Part shown: one piece after another, positions 16,374 through 25,624 of the stretch | Layout of the letters: every line of letters starts with the position of its first letter | Position numbering within the stretch: position 1 is the first letter of the stretch | Assembly: GCA_002726655.1 (NCBI GenBank) | Contig: PBRP01000074.1 | Location: 1-41,116, forward strand | From: Gammaproteobacteria bacterium | GTDB taxonomy: Bacteria > Pseudomonadota > Gammaproteobacteria > Pseudomonadales > Azotimanducaceae | Direction: 5' to 3' | DNA: 41,116 nt | Notes under the pieces: generated by a model | The model's input: only the letters and a program-made list of their open reading frames with translations | What the model was told of the DNA's origin: nothing | The model's database searches: none | Position numbers and translations under genes: made by a program

Positions 16374-18263
16374 TTGAAGTATTTTCTAATTGCCATGGCC
16401 TGGCTTTGTTTGGCCGCAAACGCTGATGACAACCTGCTGGAAACCATCACAGTTACCGCCTCAAGAACGGCTGTACAGGTTGGAGAAACTGGCAGTTCAG
16501 TCAGCATCATCAGCAAAGAACAAATCCAGCGCAGAAATGCGACCAATCTTGCGGATCTGCTGAGAGAGGTTCCAGGGATGGCAGTCAGCCAGCAGGGTTC
16601 CCTCGGCGCTATAACCCAGGTTCGCGTGCGCGGTGCTGAGGCCAACCAGGTGCTGGTACTTATTGATGGTATCGAGGCAAACGATCTATCCCAGGGCAGT
16701 GAGTTCAACTTTACTCACCTGATGGCAAACCAGATAGAAAGAATCGAAGTTGTTCGCGGCCCCCAGAGCGCGATCTGGGGCAGTGATGCTCTGGCTGCGG
16801 TCATCAATGTCATTACCAGATCTGATGACCTGAGCGGTACAGCACTTTCTGGCTATGCCGAGGCCGGCTCTTTCAAAACCGGTCGAACTGGATTTGCGGT
16901 GAAACACGGAAGTCATAGAAATAACGTCAAGTTTTCTCTCGACCATCTGGATACTGACGGCACTAACATTGCCAGATCAGGCACTGAGAATGATGGCTAT
17001 AGAAACACCACTGCAAATCTTGGCGGCTCCTATAATCCAACGGACAACCTCCTGCTGTCTTACCTGCTGAGGAATACAGAAAGTACAACTGAGTATGATG
17101 ACATTGATTTCTTCACCTCTAGGCTCCCCGTAGATGCCGATTTCTCCACAGAAAGCAGCCAGACCTATGCGGGCTTATCACTGGTTTATAAACCCGGAGA
17201 CCTAACCCATACACTCAGCTTCTCAAGAACCGACACTGAAAATATCACCAGCACAACATCGCCGCATGATGATGAGAGCCGTGGTGTTAACGATCAGTTA
17301 CGTTACCAGGCTAATCTGGTGCTCGAAGGTCATATCATTACCGGCATGCTTGAATACGAACGGGCAGATTTCGAACAGCGCGGTGCTGCTTCCTTTTTCG
17401 GCAACCCGAACAAGAACCTGGACGCAGATACTAAAAGTATTGCACTGGAATATCGTTACGATGGGGACCACCTGGACCTGTCCTTTAGTGGTCGCCACGA
17501 TCGCAATTCTGAGTTCGATGACTCTGGCGCCTGGCGTGCTACTGCTGCCTGGCACCTGACAAATGATGCAACCAGCCTCCATGCCTCCATTGGTGAGAGC
17601 GTAAAGAACCCGACCTTTACTGAAAGGTTCGGTTTCTTTGACACCTTTATCGGTAACCCTGACCTGCAACCTGAAGAATCCTTCAGCTGGGAAATAGGTG
17701 TGCGCCAATCACTGATGAACAAGCGAATGGTGCTGACGGCTGCCTGGTTTGATGCTGACCTGGACAACGAGATAAACGGATTTGCATTTGATGTTTCCAG
17801 CGGTGCATTTACTGCGAACAATGTCGACGGCCAGTCCAATCGCCGAGGGATTGAACTCGGACTCAATTTCACAGCAACTGAACGGTTGTCGGTAGCGACA
17901 AGCTATACCTATCTCGATGCGACACAGGCAGATATCGCCGGCAGGGAGGTCACCGAGATCCGACGACCAAACCATACTGCTTCTGTTAGTGCGAATTACA
18001 CCTTTGACAGGGCAAACCTGAACATCGCCGTTATGTATACGGGTGATCAGGAAGATGACTTCTTCCCGCCGTTCCCCCCCTATCAGGAGCGAGTCAATCT
18101 GCCCGGGTTCACGCTGGTCAATATAGCCGGCGCCTACCACCTGAACGAGAGGGTTGACTTGACCCTCAAACTTGAAAACACCCTGGACAAAAACTACGAA
18201 CAGGTTTTCGGTTTTTCGTCACCCGGGTTTAGCGCACGTGGTGGGGTTCGCGTCAGTTGGTGA
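16374..18263 (+). CDS. btuB: TonB-dependent vitamin B12 receptor BtuB
   Basis: A 629-residue outer-membrane receptor. A signal peptide (MKYFLIAMAWLCLAANA) is followed by a TonB box in ETITVTASR and then a plug domain with GVRG-like motifs (QVRVRGAEANQVLVLIDG, ERIEVVRGPQSAIWGSDAL). The C-terminal beta-barrel closes in ARGGVRVSW, ending on an aromatic residue as BAM-inserted barrels do. The protein imports cobalamin in a TonB-driven manner. The start is a TTG with GGAGG seven bases upstream; no ATG fits as well. The cobalamin riboswitch in front supports the assignment over other TonB-dependent receptors. No periplasmic BtuF or inner-membrane BtuCD is in the window. Confidence 0.95.
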   Translation: MKYFLIAMAWLCLAANADDNLLETITVTASRTAVQVGETGSSVSIISKEQIQRRNATNLADLLREVPGMAVSQQGSLGAITQVRVRGAEANQVLVLIDGIEANDLSQGSEFNFTHLMANQIERIEVVRGPQSAIWGSDALAAVINVITRSDDLSGTALSGYAEAGSFKTGRTGFAVKHGSHRNNVKFSLDHLDTDGTNIARSGTENDGYRNTTANLGGSYNPTDNLLLSYLLRNTESTTEYDDIDFFTSRLPVDADFSTESSQTYAGLSLVYKPGDLTHTLSFSRTDTENITSTTSPHDDESRGVNDQLRYQANLVLEGHIITGMLEYERADFEQRGAASFFGNPNKNLDADTKSIALEYRYDGDHLDLSFSGRHDRNSEFDDSGAWRATAAWHLTNDATSLHASIGESVKNPTFTERFGFFDTFIGNPDLQPEESFSWEIGVRQSLMNKRMVLTAAWFDADLDNEINGFAFDVSSGAFTANNVDGQSNRRGIELGLNFTATERLSVATSYTYLDATQADIAGREVTEIRRPNHTASVSANYTFDRANLNIAVMYTGDQEDDFFPPFPPYQERVNLPGFTLVNIAGAYHLNERVDLTLKLENTLDKNYEQVFGFSSPGFSARGGVRVSW

Positions 18264-18280
18264 TGCGACACTAGGAAGCG

Positions 18281-18508
18281 ATGCCAGGGAAAATAGTGCT
18301 GGTAGCAGTGAGGAAAGATCAACTGCAATCCGGCGATACTGTAATGGATCCGGACAAGGCATCGGAGCTTGCTTCCACACTCAACCTGGGGGCGACAATC
18401 AGACTTGGAGAGGCAGGGGAAGATTCCGTGTCAGCATACGAGTTCAGGCACACCAACGTAATAACAGCACCTAGAATTTTATCCATTTCTGATCCATGGC
18501 TCTTTTAG
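18281..18508 (+). CDS. Small hypothetical protein downstream of btuB
   Basis: A 75-codon frame begins 17 bases after the btuB stop, with AGGAAG about five bases before its ATG. The sequence (DKASELASTLNLGATIRLGE, AYEFRHTNVITAPRI) has no membrane segment or motif I recognise. The position suggests it could be cotranscribed with btuB and so respond to B12, but the gene could also be a chance frame or a remnant. The rest of the 18509-18560 gap shows nothing. Confidence 0.35.
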   Translation: MPGKIVLVAVRKDQLQSGDTVMDPDKASELASTLNLGATIRLGEAGEDSVSAYEFRHTNVITAPRILSISDPWLF

Positions 18509-18560
18509 TAAGTCTTATCCAGCTACCCTATTTAACAAGGGGAAGCCTTTTTGTACCAGC

Positions 18561-19331
18561 TTAAAGTTCAGCACAGATATGACCACCATCAACCACCAGT
18601 GTAGCCCCGCTCATGTAGGCTGAAGCATCTGAAGCGAGCAGCAGCAGAGGACCATCCAGGTCTTCAAAATTCCCATAGCGACGCATGGGAATTCCCTTGC
18701 GCAAACGATCACCACGTTCGCTCTCGAGCAGCCCGCGGCTAACATCGGTGAGGATGTAACCGGGCGCCAGCGAATTCACGCGAATTCCGAATCTGGCACC
18801 TTCCAGTGCCATGACCTCGGTTGCTCTCACCAGCGCCGCTTTCGATACCGCGTAGGGGAATTGTCCCTTTATCGTCCGGAAAGCGGCCGTGGATGTTACA
18901 TTGATGATGTTGCCACCCTTCTGCTCATTTTTTTCCACGCGCTCAGTGAACATCTTTGAAATCTGCCACACGGATTTAAGGTTGGTATTCAGAACCCGGT
19001 CCCAATCCTCCTCATCAATATCAGTGTAGATTTTCGCACCGGATTCAACACCCGCATTGTTAATGACAACGTCAACCGGACCATACGCTTCTTCCGCGGC
19101 ATCCAGGAAGGAAGAAATACTCGACCTGTCGAGAACATCGAGGCAAAGGCCTACCGCCCTTCCTCCCGAGGCACATACTTCTTCGACACGCTCCTCGATC
19201 TTTTCAAGACGGCGTGCACCGAGTACCACATTAGCGCCTGCCTCAGCCAGAACACCTGCAAAATGGTGCCCTATTCCTGAGGAAGCACCTGTAACCACGA
19301 TATTTTTGTTTTCCAGCGAGAACCGATCCAC
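18561..19331 (-). CDS. SDR family oxidoreductase
   Basis: A 256-residue classical SDR. It has TGASSGIG at the N-terminus, NNAG, catalytic Y160 and K164 in YAVSK with Ser about 13 residues earlier, and a C-terminal VVDGGHICAEL. The segment NTNLKSVWQISKMF is typical of SDRs near acyl-CoA pathways, but the substrate is not known. The start is uncertain: the frame opens to GTG 19355 and includes ATG 19343. The GTG at 19331, giving VDRFSLENK, is best supported, because GGAG lies six bases in front of it and family proteins start here. Confidence 0.88.
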   Translation of the reverse strand: MDRFSLENKNIVVTGASSGIGHHFAGVLAEAGANVVLGARRLEKIEERVEEVCASGGRAVGLCLDVLDRSSISSFLDAAEEAYGPVDVVINNAGVESGAKIYTDIDEEDWDRVLNTNLKSVWQISKMFTERVEKNEQKGGNIINVTSTAAFRTIKGQFPYAVSKAALVRATEVMALEGARFGIRVNSLAPGYILTDVSRGLLESERGDRLRKGIPMRRYGNFEDLDGPLLLLASDASAYMSGATLVVDGGHICAEL

Positions 19332-19530
19332 GAATAACTCCATCCTGTTAGACACTGGGAATGGATGTCACCATGGGCTGCAGATCTTTGCAAGGCGGTT
19401 CAGGCTATATCCGCTATGTTTAAGCAATCTCACCAATATCTCGTCTGGCAACCTACCCCAACTTGATCAATACACTGTAACCGATTGATTTTTAAGAACT
19501 TATTTATATGGTATCGAAATTGCATCTGCT

Positions 19531-19614
19531 CTTTTGGAAATGATCTTTTGGAAATGATCTTTTGGAAATGATCTTTTGGAAATGCTCCTTTGGAAATGTT
19601 CTTTTGGAAACGCT
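19531..19614. repeat. Tandem 14-bp repeat, six copies
   Basis: Six end-to-end copies of a 14-base unit, consensus CTTTTGGAAATGAT, start at 19531, 19545, 19559, 19573, 19587 and 19601. The first three are identical and the later three carry one to three changes each, so the array has decayed from one end. It lies in the divergent intergenic region between an SDR and the DUF445 gene. The period is not a multiple of three, so it is unlikely to be coding. The remainder of 19332-19685 shows no convincing gene. Confidence 0.85.
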
Positions 19615-19685
19615 CTTATCAAAATCAATGAACAGGCCCCGACAATCAATGCCCGCCCTTTCAGCCAAATCCGTTCCACCATCGC

Positions 19686-20963
19686 ATGTTTGTTGAAAGT
19701 TACACTGACCTTGATCTGATCAAGCAGGCAGAGCTCACCAATATGAAACGCCTGGCAACCTGCCTCCTGATCCTTGCCGTGCTGATCTACATCACTGCTT
19801 CAATATTTGAAGGTCAGGCTACCTGGATCGGGTTCGTTGCGGCGACTGCCGAGGCTGCCATGATTGGGGCAATAGCAGACTGGTTCGCCGTAACTGCCCT
19901 TTTTCGTCACCCACTTGGATTAGCAATTCCGCATACCGCCATCATTCCCAACAAAAAAGATGTCATCGCGCAGCAATTTGGTTCCTTCGTGCAGCGGAAC
20001 TTCCTGTCAGAAGATGTTATTTCAAGAAAGATTCGCACCATGAACCTGTCTCGAAGGGTCGCCGCCTGGACCCTGGAAAAAGAAAATGCCCAGGCAATAG
20101 CAGAGCAGATTACCGCAGGCCTTGCCGGTGTCGTCCGGGTGATGAACGATGAAGATATCCAGGTCATGATAGAAGGGAAAATCAGAGACCGGATTCGAGA
20201 AACATCGTTCGCACCCATGATTGGTGAACTGCTCTCATTTGTTACCTCAGGACGAAGACAGCAGTATCTTTTTGATAGCGCAGTGGATTTCTGCCTCTAC
20301 CTGCTTGAAGACAGCGACCACGACATCAAGACGAAAGTAGGACAGGAAACTCCCTGGTGGTTTCCAACGTCTGTCGACAGTGCCATCTACAAACGGATCG
20401 TTCGCAGTACCAGCAAAATGCTGTATGAAATTCAGGTGGATGTACTGCACCCCATACGCAAGCGCATGATCAAATCCATGAATCAATTCATGGATGACCT
20501 TAAACATTCGCCTGATATTGCAGAAAAGGAGATAGCAATTAAACGCGATGTCCTTGAGCAGCTAGCGGTCCGGGATTTTACGGTCTCCCTCTGGACCGAC
20601 ATCAAACACCTTCTGCTTGAACAGAGCGAAAACCCGGATGCTGAGTTGAAACAGGCGATAGAAGATGCTGTCATCAGGTTCGGTCAGACTATTCTGGAGG
20701 ACGAGGCACTCTCAACCAAGATCAACGGCTGGGCAGAGGACAGCGGTCGCTACCTGATTCGCACCTATGGACACGAGGTTGCAGACCTGATCGCTGACAC
20801 AATTGAAAACTGGGATCCGCAAGCAACTGCAGAGCGAATAGAGCTTCAGATCGGCAGGGACCTGCAGTTCATCCGCATCAACGGCACCGTTATTGGCGGC
20901 ATGGCAGGACTGCTGATTCATACCCTCACCGTCGTTCCAGGCATTCTCGGTTTCAGTTTTTGA
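19686..20963 (+). CDS. DUF445 family membrane protein (YjiN-like)
   Basis: A 425-residue protein of the DUF445 family, of which E. coli YjiN is a member. Two membrane helices lie near residues 24-42 and 45-70, around the diagnostic phrase AEAAMIGAIADWFAVTALFR followed by HPLGLAIPHTAIIP. A long helical cytoplasmic or periplasmic body follows. A final hydrophobic helix (GTVIGGMAGLLIHTLTVVPG) closes the protein. The function is unknown, and links to membrane organisation are speculative. The ATG at 19686 lacks a clear ribosome binding site. ATG 19743 (MKRLATCLLI) is a possible alternative, but the first 19 residues contain the family-like DLIKQ stretch. Confidence 0.9.
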   Translation: MFVESYTDLDLIKQAELTNMKRLATCLLILAVLIYITASIFEGQATWIGFVAATAEAAMIGAIADWFAVTALFRHPLGLAIPHTAIIPNKKDVIAQQFGSFVQRNFLSEDVISRKIRTMNLSRRVAAWTLEKENAQAIAEQITAGLAGVVRVMNDEDIQVMIEGKIRDRIRETSFAPMIGELLSFVTSGRRQQYLFDSAVDFCLYLLEDSDHDIKTKVGQETPWWFPTSVDSAIYKRIVRSTSKMLYEIQVDVLHPIRKRMIKSMNQFMDDLKHSPDIAEKEIAIKRDVLEQLAVRDFTVSLWTDIKHLLLEQSENPDAELKQAIEDAVIRFGQTILEDEALSTKINGWAEDSGRYLIRTYGHEVADLIADTIENWDPQATAERIELQIGRDLQFIRINGTVIGGMAGLLIHTLTVVPGILGFSF

Positions 20964-21049
20964 CCAGCTAACCTTTCCCCGGTAGTTGCCGTACTCCTCC
21001 ATCGGTGAGAACATCGCCGCACGAGCTATTTCCTTATCGGGAGAAAAAC

Positions 21050-21838
21050 ATGATTGTAGAGCGAATCTGGACCGGGAACGCTTATCGAAACTATCACTAC
21101 CTGGTCGTGTGCCCCGAAAGCGGGGAAGCGCTGGCCATCGACCCGCTGGATCATGAAAAGTGTCTTGCTGCGGCAAAAGACAATGGCTGGGAAATTACCC
21201 AGGTACTCAATACTCACGAACATGGAGATCATATAGGGGGAAACGAGCCGGTGATCGCCGCGACAGGTGCAAAATTGCTGGCCCATGAGAATGCCGCTGG
21301 TAGTATTCCCGGCATCGATGTCGGCTTGTCTGCAGGGGACCTGGTCAGGGTCGGCACAAGCGTGGAACTGCTTGCCCTGAACACACCGGGACACACCATG
21401 TCTCACATCTGCATGCTGTCACAAACCGATGAACCGGCACTGTTCAGCGGAGACACCCTGTTCAACGCGGGGGCGGGTAACTGCCACAGTGGGGATCCAG
21501 AGGTATTGTTTGGTACCTTTACAAAAGAAATTTCAGCGTTACCAGACACCACAAAAATCTATCCGGGACATGACTACAGGGCTACCAACCTCGAATATAC
21601 CCTTTCCCGCGAACCTGACAATGCGAAGGCTAAATCCCTCCTCGATAATGCCAAGGACCAGGACCCAAATACTGCAGCGATAGCGACGCTTGCCGATGAA
21701 AAGGAAATTAATACTTTTCTGCGCTTACAGAGCCCATCAGTTATCGCAACGCTCCTGGAACAATTCCCGGATATGCAGGAGGACCCGGATCCAAAGACGG
21801 TATTTCTTAGACTCCGGGAACTCAGGAATTCATGGTAA
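21050..21838 (+). CDS. Hydroxyacylglutathione hydrolase-like metallo-beta-lactamase fold protein (glyoxalase II type)
   Basis: A 262-residue metallo-beta-lactamase-fold hydrolase. The binuclear metal site is complete: THEHGDH with H56, H58, D60 and H61, then the NTPGHTMSH His, the bridging Asp in FSGDTLF, and the last His in IYPGHDY. The C-terminal helical part (FLRLQSPSVIATL) is typical of glyoxalase II, which hydrolyses S-lactoylglutathione to lactate and glutathione in methylglyoxal detoxification. Related sulfur-dioxygenase homologues share this fold, so another thioester or persulfide substrate is possible. The start is ATG 21050, preceded by GGGAGA; the open frame reaches 15 codons further. 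Confidence 0.9.
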   Translation: MIVERIWTGNAYRNYHYLVVCPESGEALAIDPLDHEKCLAAAKDNGWEITQVLNTHEHGDHIGGNEPVIAATGAKLLAHENAAGSIPGIDVGLSAGDLVRVGTSVELLALNTPGHTMSHICMLSQTDEPALFSGDTLFNAGAGNCHSGDPEVLFGTFTKEISALPDTTKIYPGHDYRATNLEYTLSREPDNAKAKSLLDNAKDQDPNTAAIATLADEKEINTFLRLQSPSVIATLLEQFPDMQEDPDPKTVFLRLRELRNSW

Positions 21839-21877
21839 CAATGGCTGAGAAAATTCTAGCGGCATAGAGGGGCTCGA

Positions 21878-22702
21878 ATGTCTAAACTTGAAGGTAAGGT
21901 TGCAATCGTAACGGGTGGCGGTCGAGGTGTAGGTAAGGCAACGGCCTTCATGCTCGCCCGGGATGGCGCGAAGGTTGTTGTTAACGACCTGGATGCCAGT
22001 GAAGCCACGGCAGTAGTCCGTGAACTGGTCGAAGAAGGTCATGAGGCTATCGCCTGCGCCGGCAATGTAACAGAATCCCTGTTCCCTGATCAGCTTATTC
22101 AGACCACCTTGGATGCCTACGGGCAGATCGATATTCTGGTTAACAACGCCGGCTATATCTGGAACGGGGCCATGCACAATCATTCCGACGAACAATGGCA
22201 GGCAATGCTGGATGTTCATGTTACTGCACCATTCAGAATTCTCAGGTCCTTTTCCACCTGGTTGCGTGATCAGGCAAAGAAGGAAATAGCAGAGAATGGT
22301 GAGGCCGTATGCCGAAAAATAGTCAACGTCTCATCGGTAAGTGGCACCCTGGGATCGGCAACTCAGATAGCCTATTCATCCGGGAAATCGGCTATCGTTG
22401 GCCTGACGAAAACGCTGGCGAAGGAGTGGGGAAGATACAATGTCACCGTCAACTGTGTTGCCTTTGGGCACATAGAAACCAGGCTGACGCAATCCTACGA
22501 TGGTGAACCACCCCTAATTGAGGTCGATGGGCGGGAGCACAGGGTTGGATTAACCAGCGGTCAGGTCGAAGGCGTTAAAAGAACCGTCTCACTTGGGCGG
22601 TCCGGTAAACCAGACGATGGCGCCGGTGCCATTTATCTATTTTGCATCCCGGAGTCAAACTTCGTTACGGGTGAAGTCCTGACCTGCTCTGGCGGATTGT
22701 GA
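21878..22702 (+). CDS. SDR family oxidoreductase (FabG-like)
   Basis: A 274-residue classical SDR. TGGGRGVG near residue 12 binds the dinucleotide. NNAG is present, and Y166 and K170 in YSSGK form the catalytic pair with the preceding SSVSG. A long insertion near residues 205-240 (SYDGEPPLIEVDGREHRVG) is unusual for FabG-type enzymes and may shape the substrate pocket. It lies 40 bases after the glyoxalase II-like gene on the same strand, which suggests one operon. It ends with EVLTCSGGL instead of the usual VDGG. The substrate is unknown. Confidence 0.88.
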   Translation: MSKLEGKVAIVTGGGRGVGKATAFMLARDGAKVVVNDLDASEATAVVRELVEEGHEAIACAGNVTESLFPDQLIQTTLDAYGQIDILVNNAGYIWNGAMHNHSDEQWQAMLDVHVTAPFRILRSFSTWLRDQAKKEIAENGEAVCRKIVNVSSVSGTLGSATQIAYSSGKSAIVGLTKTLAKEWGRYNVTVNCVAFGHIETRLTQSYDGEPPLIEVDGREHRVGLTSGQVEGVKRTVSLGRSGKPDDGAGAIYLFCIPESNFVTGEVLTCSGGL

Positions 22703-22842
22703 CCTCCCAACTAAAGTGGATCGATGAGAAGATTTCAAGCATCAACTGTTATTCCGGTAGGCAGGATTGCGCTATTTTATATGACGTGTTTTACTTTTTT
22801 AGTTGTAGATGAATGAGCATTTAGTAGAGGAGAATCGAGAAA

Positions 22843-25575
22843 ATGGCTGAATATACCTGTGAGTTGAATGAAGTTGACTCAGGGAGCATTGCGCTGGTTG
22901 GCGGCAAAGGGGCAAACCTTGGCGAACTGACCGCGGCCGGTCTACCGGTACCCTTGGCATTTTGTGTCAATACGCAAGCCTACCGAGAACTGATCGAAGC
23001 CAATTCACTACTCGAGCCAGTTCTTGGGGTGCTGGAGGGGCTCAACTATGAGGACCCCCTGGAAATCGATCAGCGTGCGAAAGCCATCAGGGAGATGATC
23101 ATCGCCGCCGAGATTCCCGCAGATATTGAAGTGGCCATCCGCACAGCGTACAAGCAACTCGAATCACAGTTAACTGAAGGTGTGATGGTATCTGTCCGCT
23201 CTTCTGCAACGGCTGAAGACCTGCCCGGCACTTCGTTCGCAGGACAGCAGGATACCTATCTTAATATCCATGGCGCAGACAACGTACTCGAGCACGTCAA
23301 ACGCTGCTGGGCGTCCCTCTGGACAGATCGAGCAATCTCCTATCGCAATCGTCAGGGGTTTCAGCACCAGGATGTACTTTTGGCTGTCGTCGTCCAGGAG
23401 ATGTTCCCGTCTGAAGTCGCCGGCGTCATGTTTACTGCAAATCCAGTGACCTCAAATCCTGACGAGATATTCATGAACGTCAGCTGGGGCCTGGGCGAGG
23501 CTATCGTCTCCGGCAAGGTAAATCCGGATCAATACATCTTAAACAAGGATGGTCCCTCGATCACTGAGAAGACAATCCATGAAAAACTTGTCATGACCGT
23601 AAGAGCAGATGTTGGCCAGGGCAGCACCGAGATCGAGGTACCGGAAAACCTCCGCAGTATAGAAACGCTGGCTGATGAAAAGATTGTTGAGCTGTCTGAA
23701 ATCGGCGTACGCATCCAGGAACACTACGGCTTTCCGCAGGATATCGAATGGGGATACGCGGACGGCCGATTTGCCATTTTGCAGTCCCGCGAAGTGACCG
23801 CCGCCGACATTGACTTTCGGGAGGGACTCGAGGCCTGGCAAACACCCGTCGCATATAAAGAACTGACCGATGAGAAATGGACCTGGTCCCGTGCCTATTC
23901 AGACGAACTGCAGACAGGCCCATCCACTCCCATGATGTATTCCATGGCACAACCGCACAGAATTCGCACCAAATTTCTTGCCCTTGAGTATATGGGAATC
24001 ACCGAATTTGCCGGCTACCCGGTCGAGAAGTTCTGGGATATGCCCGTGTTTCGCTGGTATGGCGCACGCGCCTACTACAATACCAGCTTGGAAAAGGAGT
24101 GGATTCGCATGTTCATACCACCCTTCGCACGGGACGATATCGCCCTGTCTGCCTTCCCGGAGGAAATGCGAGAAGAGATCAGGAATATGCCCTTCGACTG
24201 GCTACGATTCTTCAAGACTCTAGTGAAACTTGAATGGACCCACCCCACCAGATCACTGCTCGGCAGTACTCACTTCCTACTGGATAATTTTAAGGACTGG
24301 ATCAGGCATTCAGATTCAGTCTGGGATGACTTCGACCTGGAATCCGCAAGTGTCATGGATATATTTGGGGCCATGCAGCGTTCCAATGAAGGTAATGAAC
24401 TCGAACCGAATGTTGCCCTGCCCTTTAACTTCTTCCTCTATGTGCTCCCGCACGGTTTACAGCGGTTGTGTGAGATGTGGTGTGATGATGAAGGCGGCAG
24501 GATCTTCGGCCACCTGGTTTCAGGTTTGCAGATGCCAACGGGCGAGCAGAATATTGCCGTATGGGAACTGTCCAGGGAGGTTAAGAAATCATCCCAGCTC
24601 ATGGAACTCATGAAGAAAGAGGATTCAAAGGAAATTCTTGATTCTCTGGAGGATTCAGAAGATGGACTTAAATTCAAACGGACGCTAGATGCATTCATTG
24701 AGTTGTTCGGCCATCGCGGTGCAGACGAACGGGATTCAATTCACTACCGCTGGGCAGATAAGCCGGAAAGGGTCTTCCCCTCAATTAAAGCATTACTATC
24801 CCAGGGCGATGAAGATTCTCCGGCCGTATTCGAGACAAAACTGAATGAACGTATGCTCGAAACCAAAAAGGCCTGTTTAAAAAAGATCCGCCAACAACCT
24901 CTCGGTTCGCTGAAGTCAGCCTTCTTCAAGTGGTACGTCGAGCTGGTTCAGGAGTACTTCTACTACAGGGACTGGGAGCGATTCCAGAACGACAAGAATG
25001 GTGTACGGCGCAGGCCAATGTTTACCGCCATTGGCAGCAAGTTTGTCGAACGTGGCCTGATGCAGGATGAAGAAGATATCTTCTTTCTCACCATGGCAGA
25101 AATCATCGAGACAGAAACCGGCAAATTGACCGCGAACAAGATTGAGGCCATGGTGCGGGCACGTCGCCGGGTGTATAAAAAGTACACCCACAGAGAGCCA
25201 CCGAAATATGTCCGCGGCTGGGAGACGTTCGATGATAACCAGCTTAGCGATGATGGCCAGGGTCTGCGCGGCATCGCCGCCAGCAGCGGCGTTGTAACCG
25301 GCCGAGCCCGGGTGTGCAGAAGTCTCGATGAGATCGGCAGGATTGAAAAGGGTGACATCCTGATCACCATCGCGACTGACCCTGCCTGGACGACGGTGTT
25401 CTCAATCATCGGTGGCGTTATCGTCGAGGGCGGCGGTGTAGTATCACACGCAGTTATGATATCCAGGGAATATGGCATCCCCTGTGTTTCAAGCATGGCC
25501 CAGGCTTGCGATCTCATCCCGGACGGTCATATGATTACGGTAGATGGCGGCAGTGGCACTGTTCTAATGCACTAG
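22843..25575 (+). CDS. PEP-utilising phosphotransferase: rifampin phosphotransferase/PEP synthase-like
   Basis: A 910-residue protein with the three-part layout of the PPDK/PEP-synthase/rifampin phosphotransferase superfamily. The N-terminal ATP-grasp part has GGKGANLGELTAAG and VSVRSSATAEDLPG. The middle part (about residues 330-780) is unlike pyruvate-binding domains and rich in aromatic residues, as expected for a substrate-binding domain. The C-terminal swivelling domain holds GGGVVSHAVMISREYGIP with H869 as the likely phospho-histidine. It resembles rifampin phosphotransferase more than PpsA, because a pyruvate-binding TIM barrel is missing. Such proteins phosphorylate a small molecule using both ATP phosphates or synthesise PEP. 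Start ATG has GAGGAG before it. An LLM oxidoreductase follows 49 bases later. Confidence 0.85.
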   Translation: MAEYTCELNEVDSGSIALVGGKGANLGELTAAGLPVPLAFCVNTQAYRELIEANSLLEPVLGVLEGLNYEDPLEIDQRAKAIREMIIAAEIPADIEVAIRTAYKQLESQLTEGVMVSVRSSATAEDLPGTSFAGQQDTYLNIHGADNVLEHVKRCWASLWTDRAISYRNRQGFQHQDVLLAVVVQEMFPSEVAGVMFTANPVTSNPDEIFMNVSWGLGEAIVSGKVNPDQYILNKDGPSITEKTIHEKLVMTVRADVGQGSTEIEVPENLRSIETLADEKIVELSEIGVRIQEHYGFPQDIEWGYADGRFAILQSREVTAADIDFREGLEAWQTPVAYKELTDEKWTWSRAYSDELQTGPSTPMMYSMAQPHRIRTKFLALEYMGITEFAGYPVEKFWDMPVFRWYGARAYYNTSLEKEWIRMFIPPFARDDIALSAFPEEMREEIRNMPFDWLRFFKTLVKLEWTHPTRSLLGSTHFLLDNFKDWIRHSDSVWDDFDLESASVMDIFGAMQRSNEGNELEPNVALPFNFFLYVLPHGLQRLCEMWCDDEGGRIFGHLVSGLQMPTGEQNIAVWELSREVKKSSQLMELMKKEDSKEILDSLEDSEDGLKFKRTLDAFIELFGHRGADERDSIHYRWADKPERVFPSIKALLSQGDEDSPAVFETKLNERMLETKKACLKKIRQQPLGSLKSAFFKWYVELVQEYFYYRDWERFQNDKNGVRRRPMFTAIGSKFVERGLMQDEEDIFFLTMAEIIETETGKLTANKIEAMVRARRRVYKKYTHREPPKYVRGWETFDDNQLSDDGQGLRGIAASSGVVTGRARVCRSLDEIGRIEKGDILITIATDPAWTTVFSIIGGVIVEGGGVVSHAVMISREYGIPCVSSMAQACDLIPDGHMITVDGGSGTVLMH

Positions 25576-25624
25576 CAGGCTGATGCACCAGCAGACTGCT
25601 GAAAAGCAGACAGAGGAGATGTAA

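Noticed and set aside
19531-19614. CRISPR array
   Set aside because: Units are 14 bases, directly adjacent and without spacers; no cas genes are present.
19500-19682. Minus-strand 60-codon frame with a hydrophobic start
   Set aside because: Two-thirds of it is the 14-bp repeat read in shifting phase, so the sequence is probably a by-product of the array. I keep the array as a finding only.
24963-25517. Minus-strand 184-codon frame
   Set aside because: It is antisense to the phospho-His domain of the PEP-utilising enzyme, with no motif or start signal.
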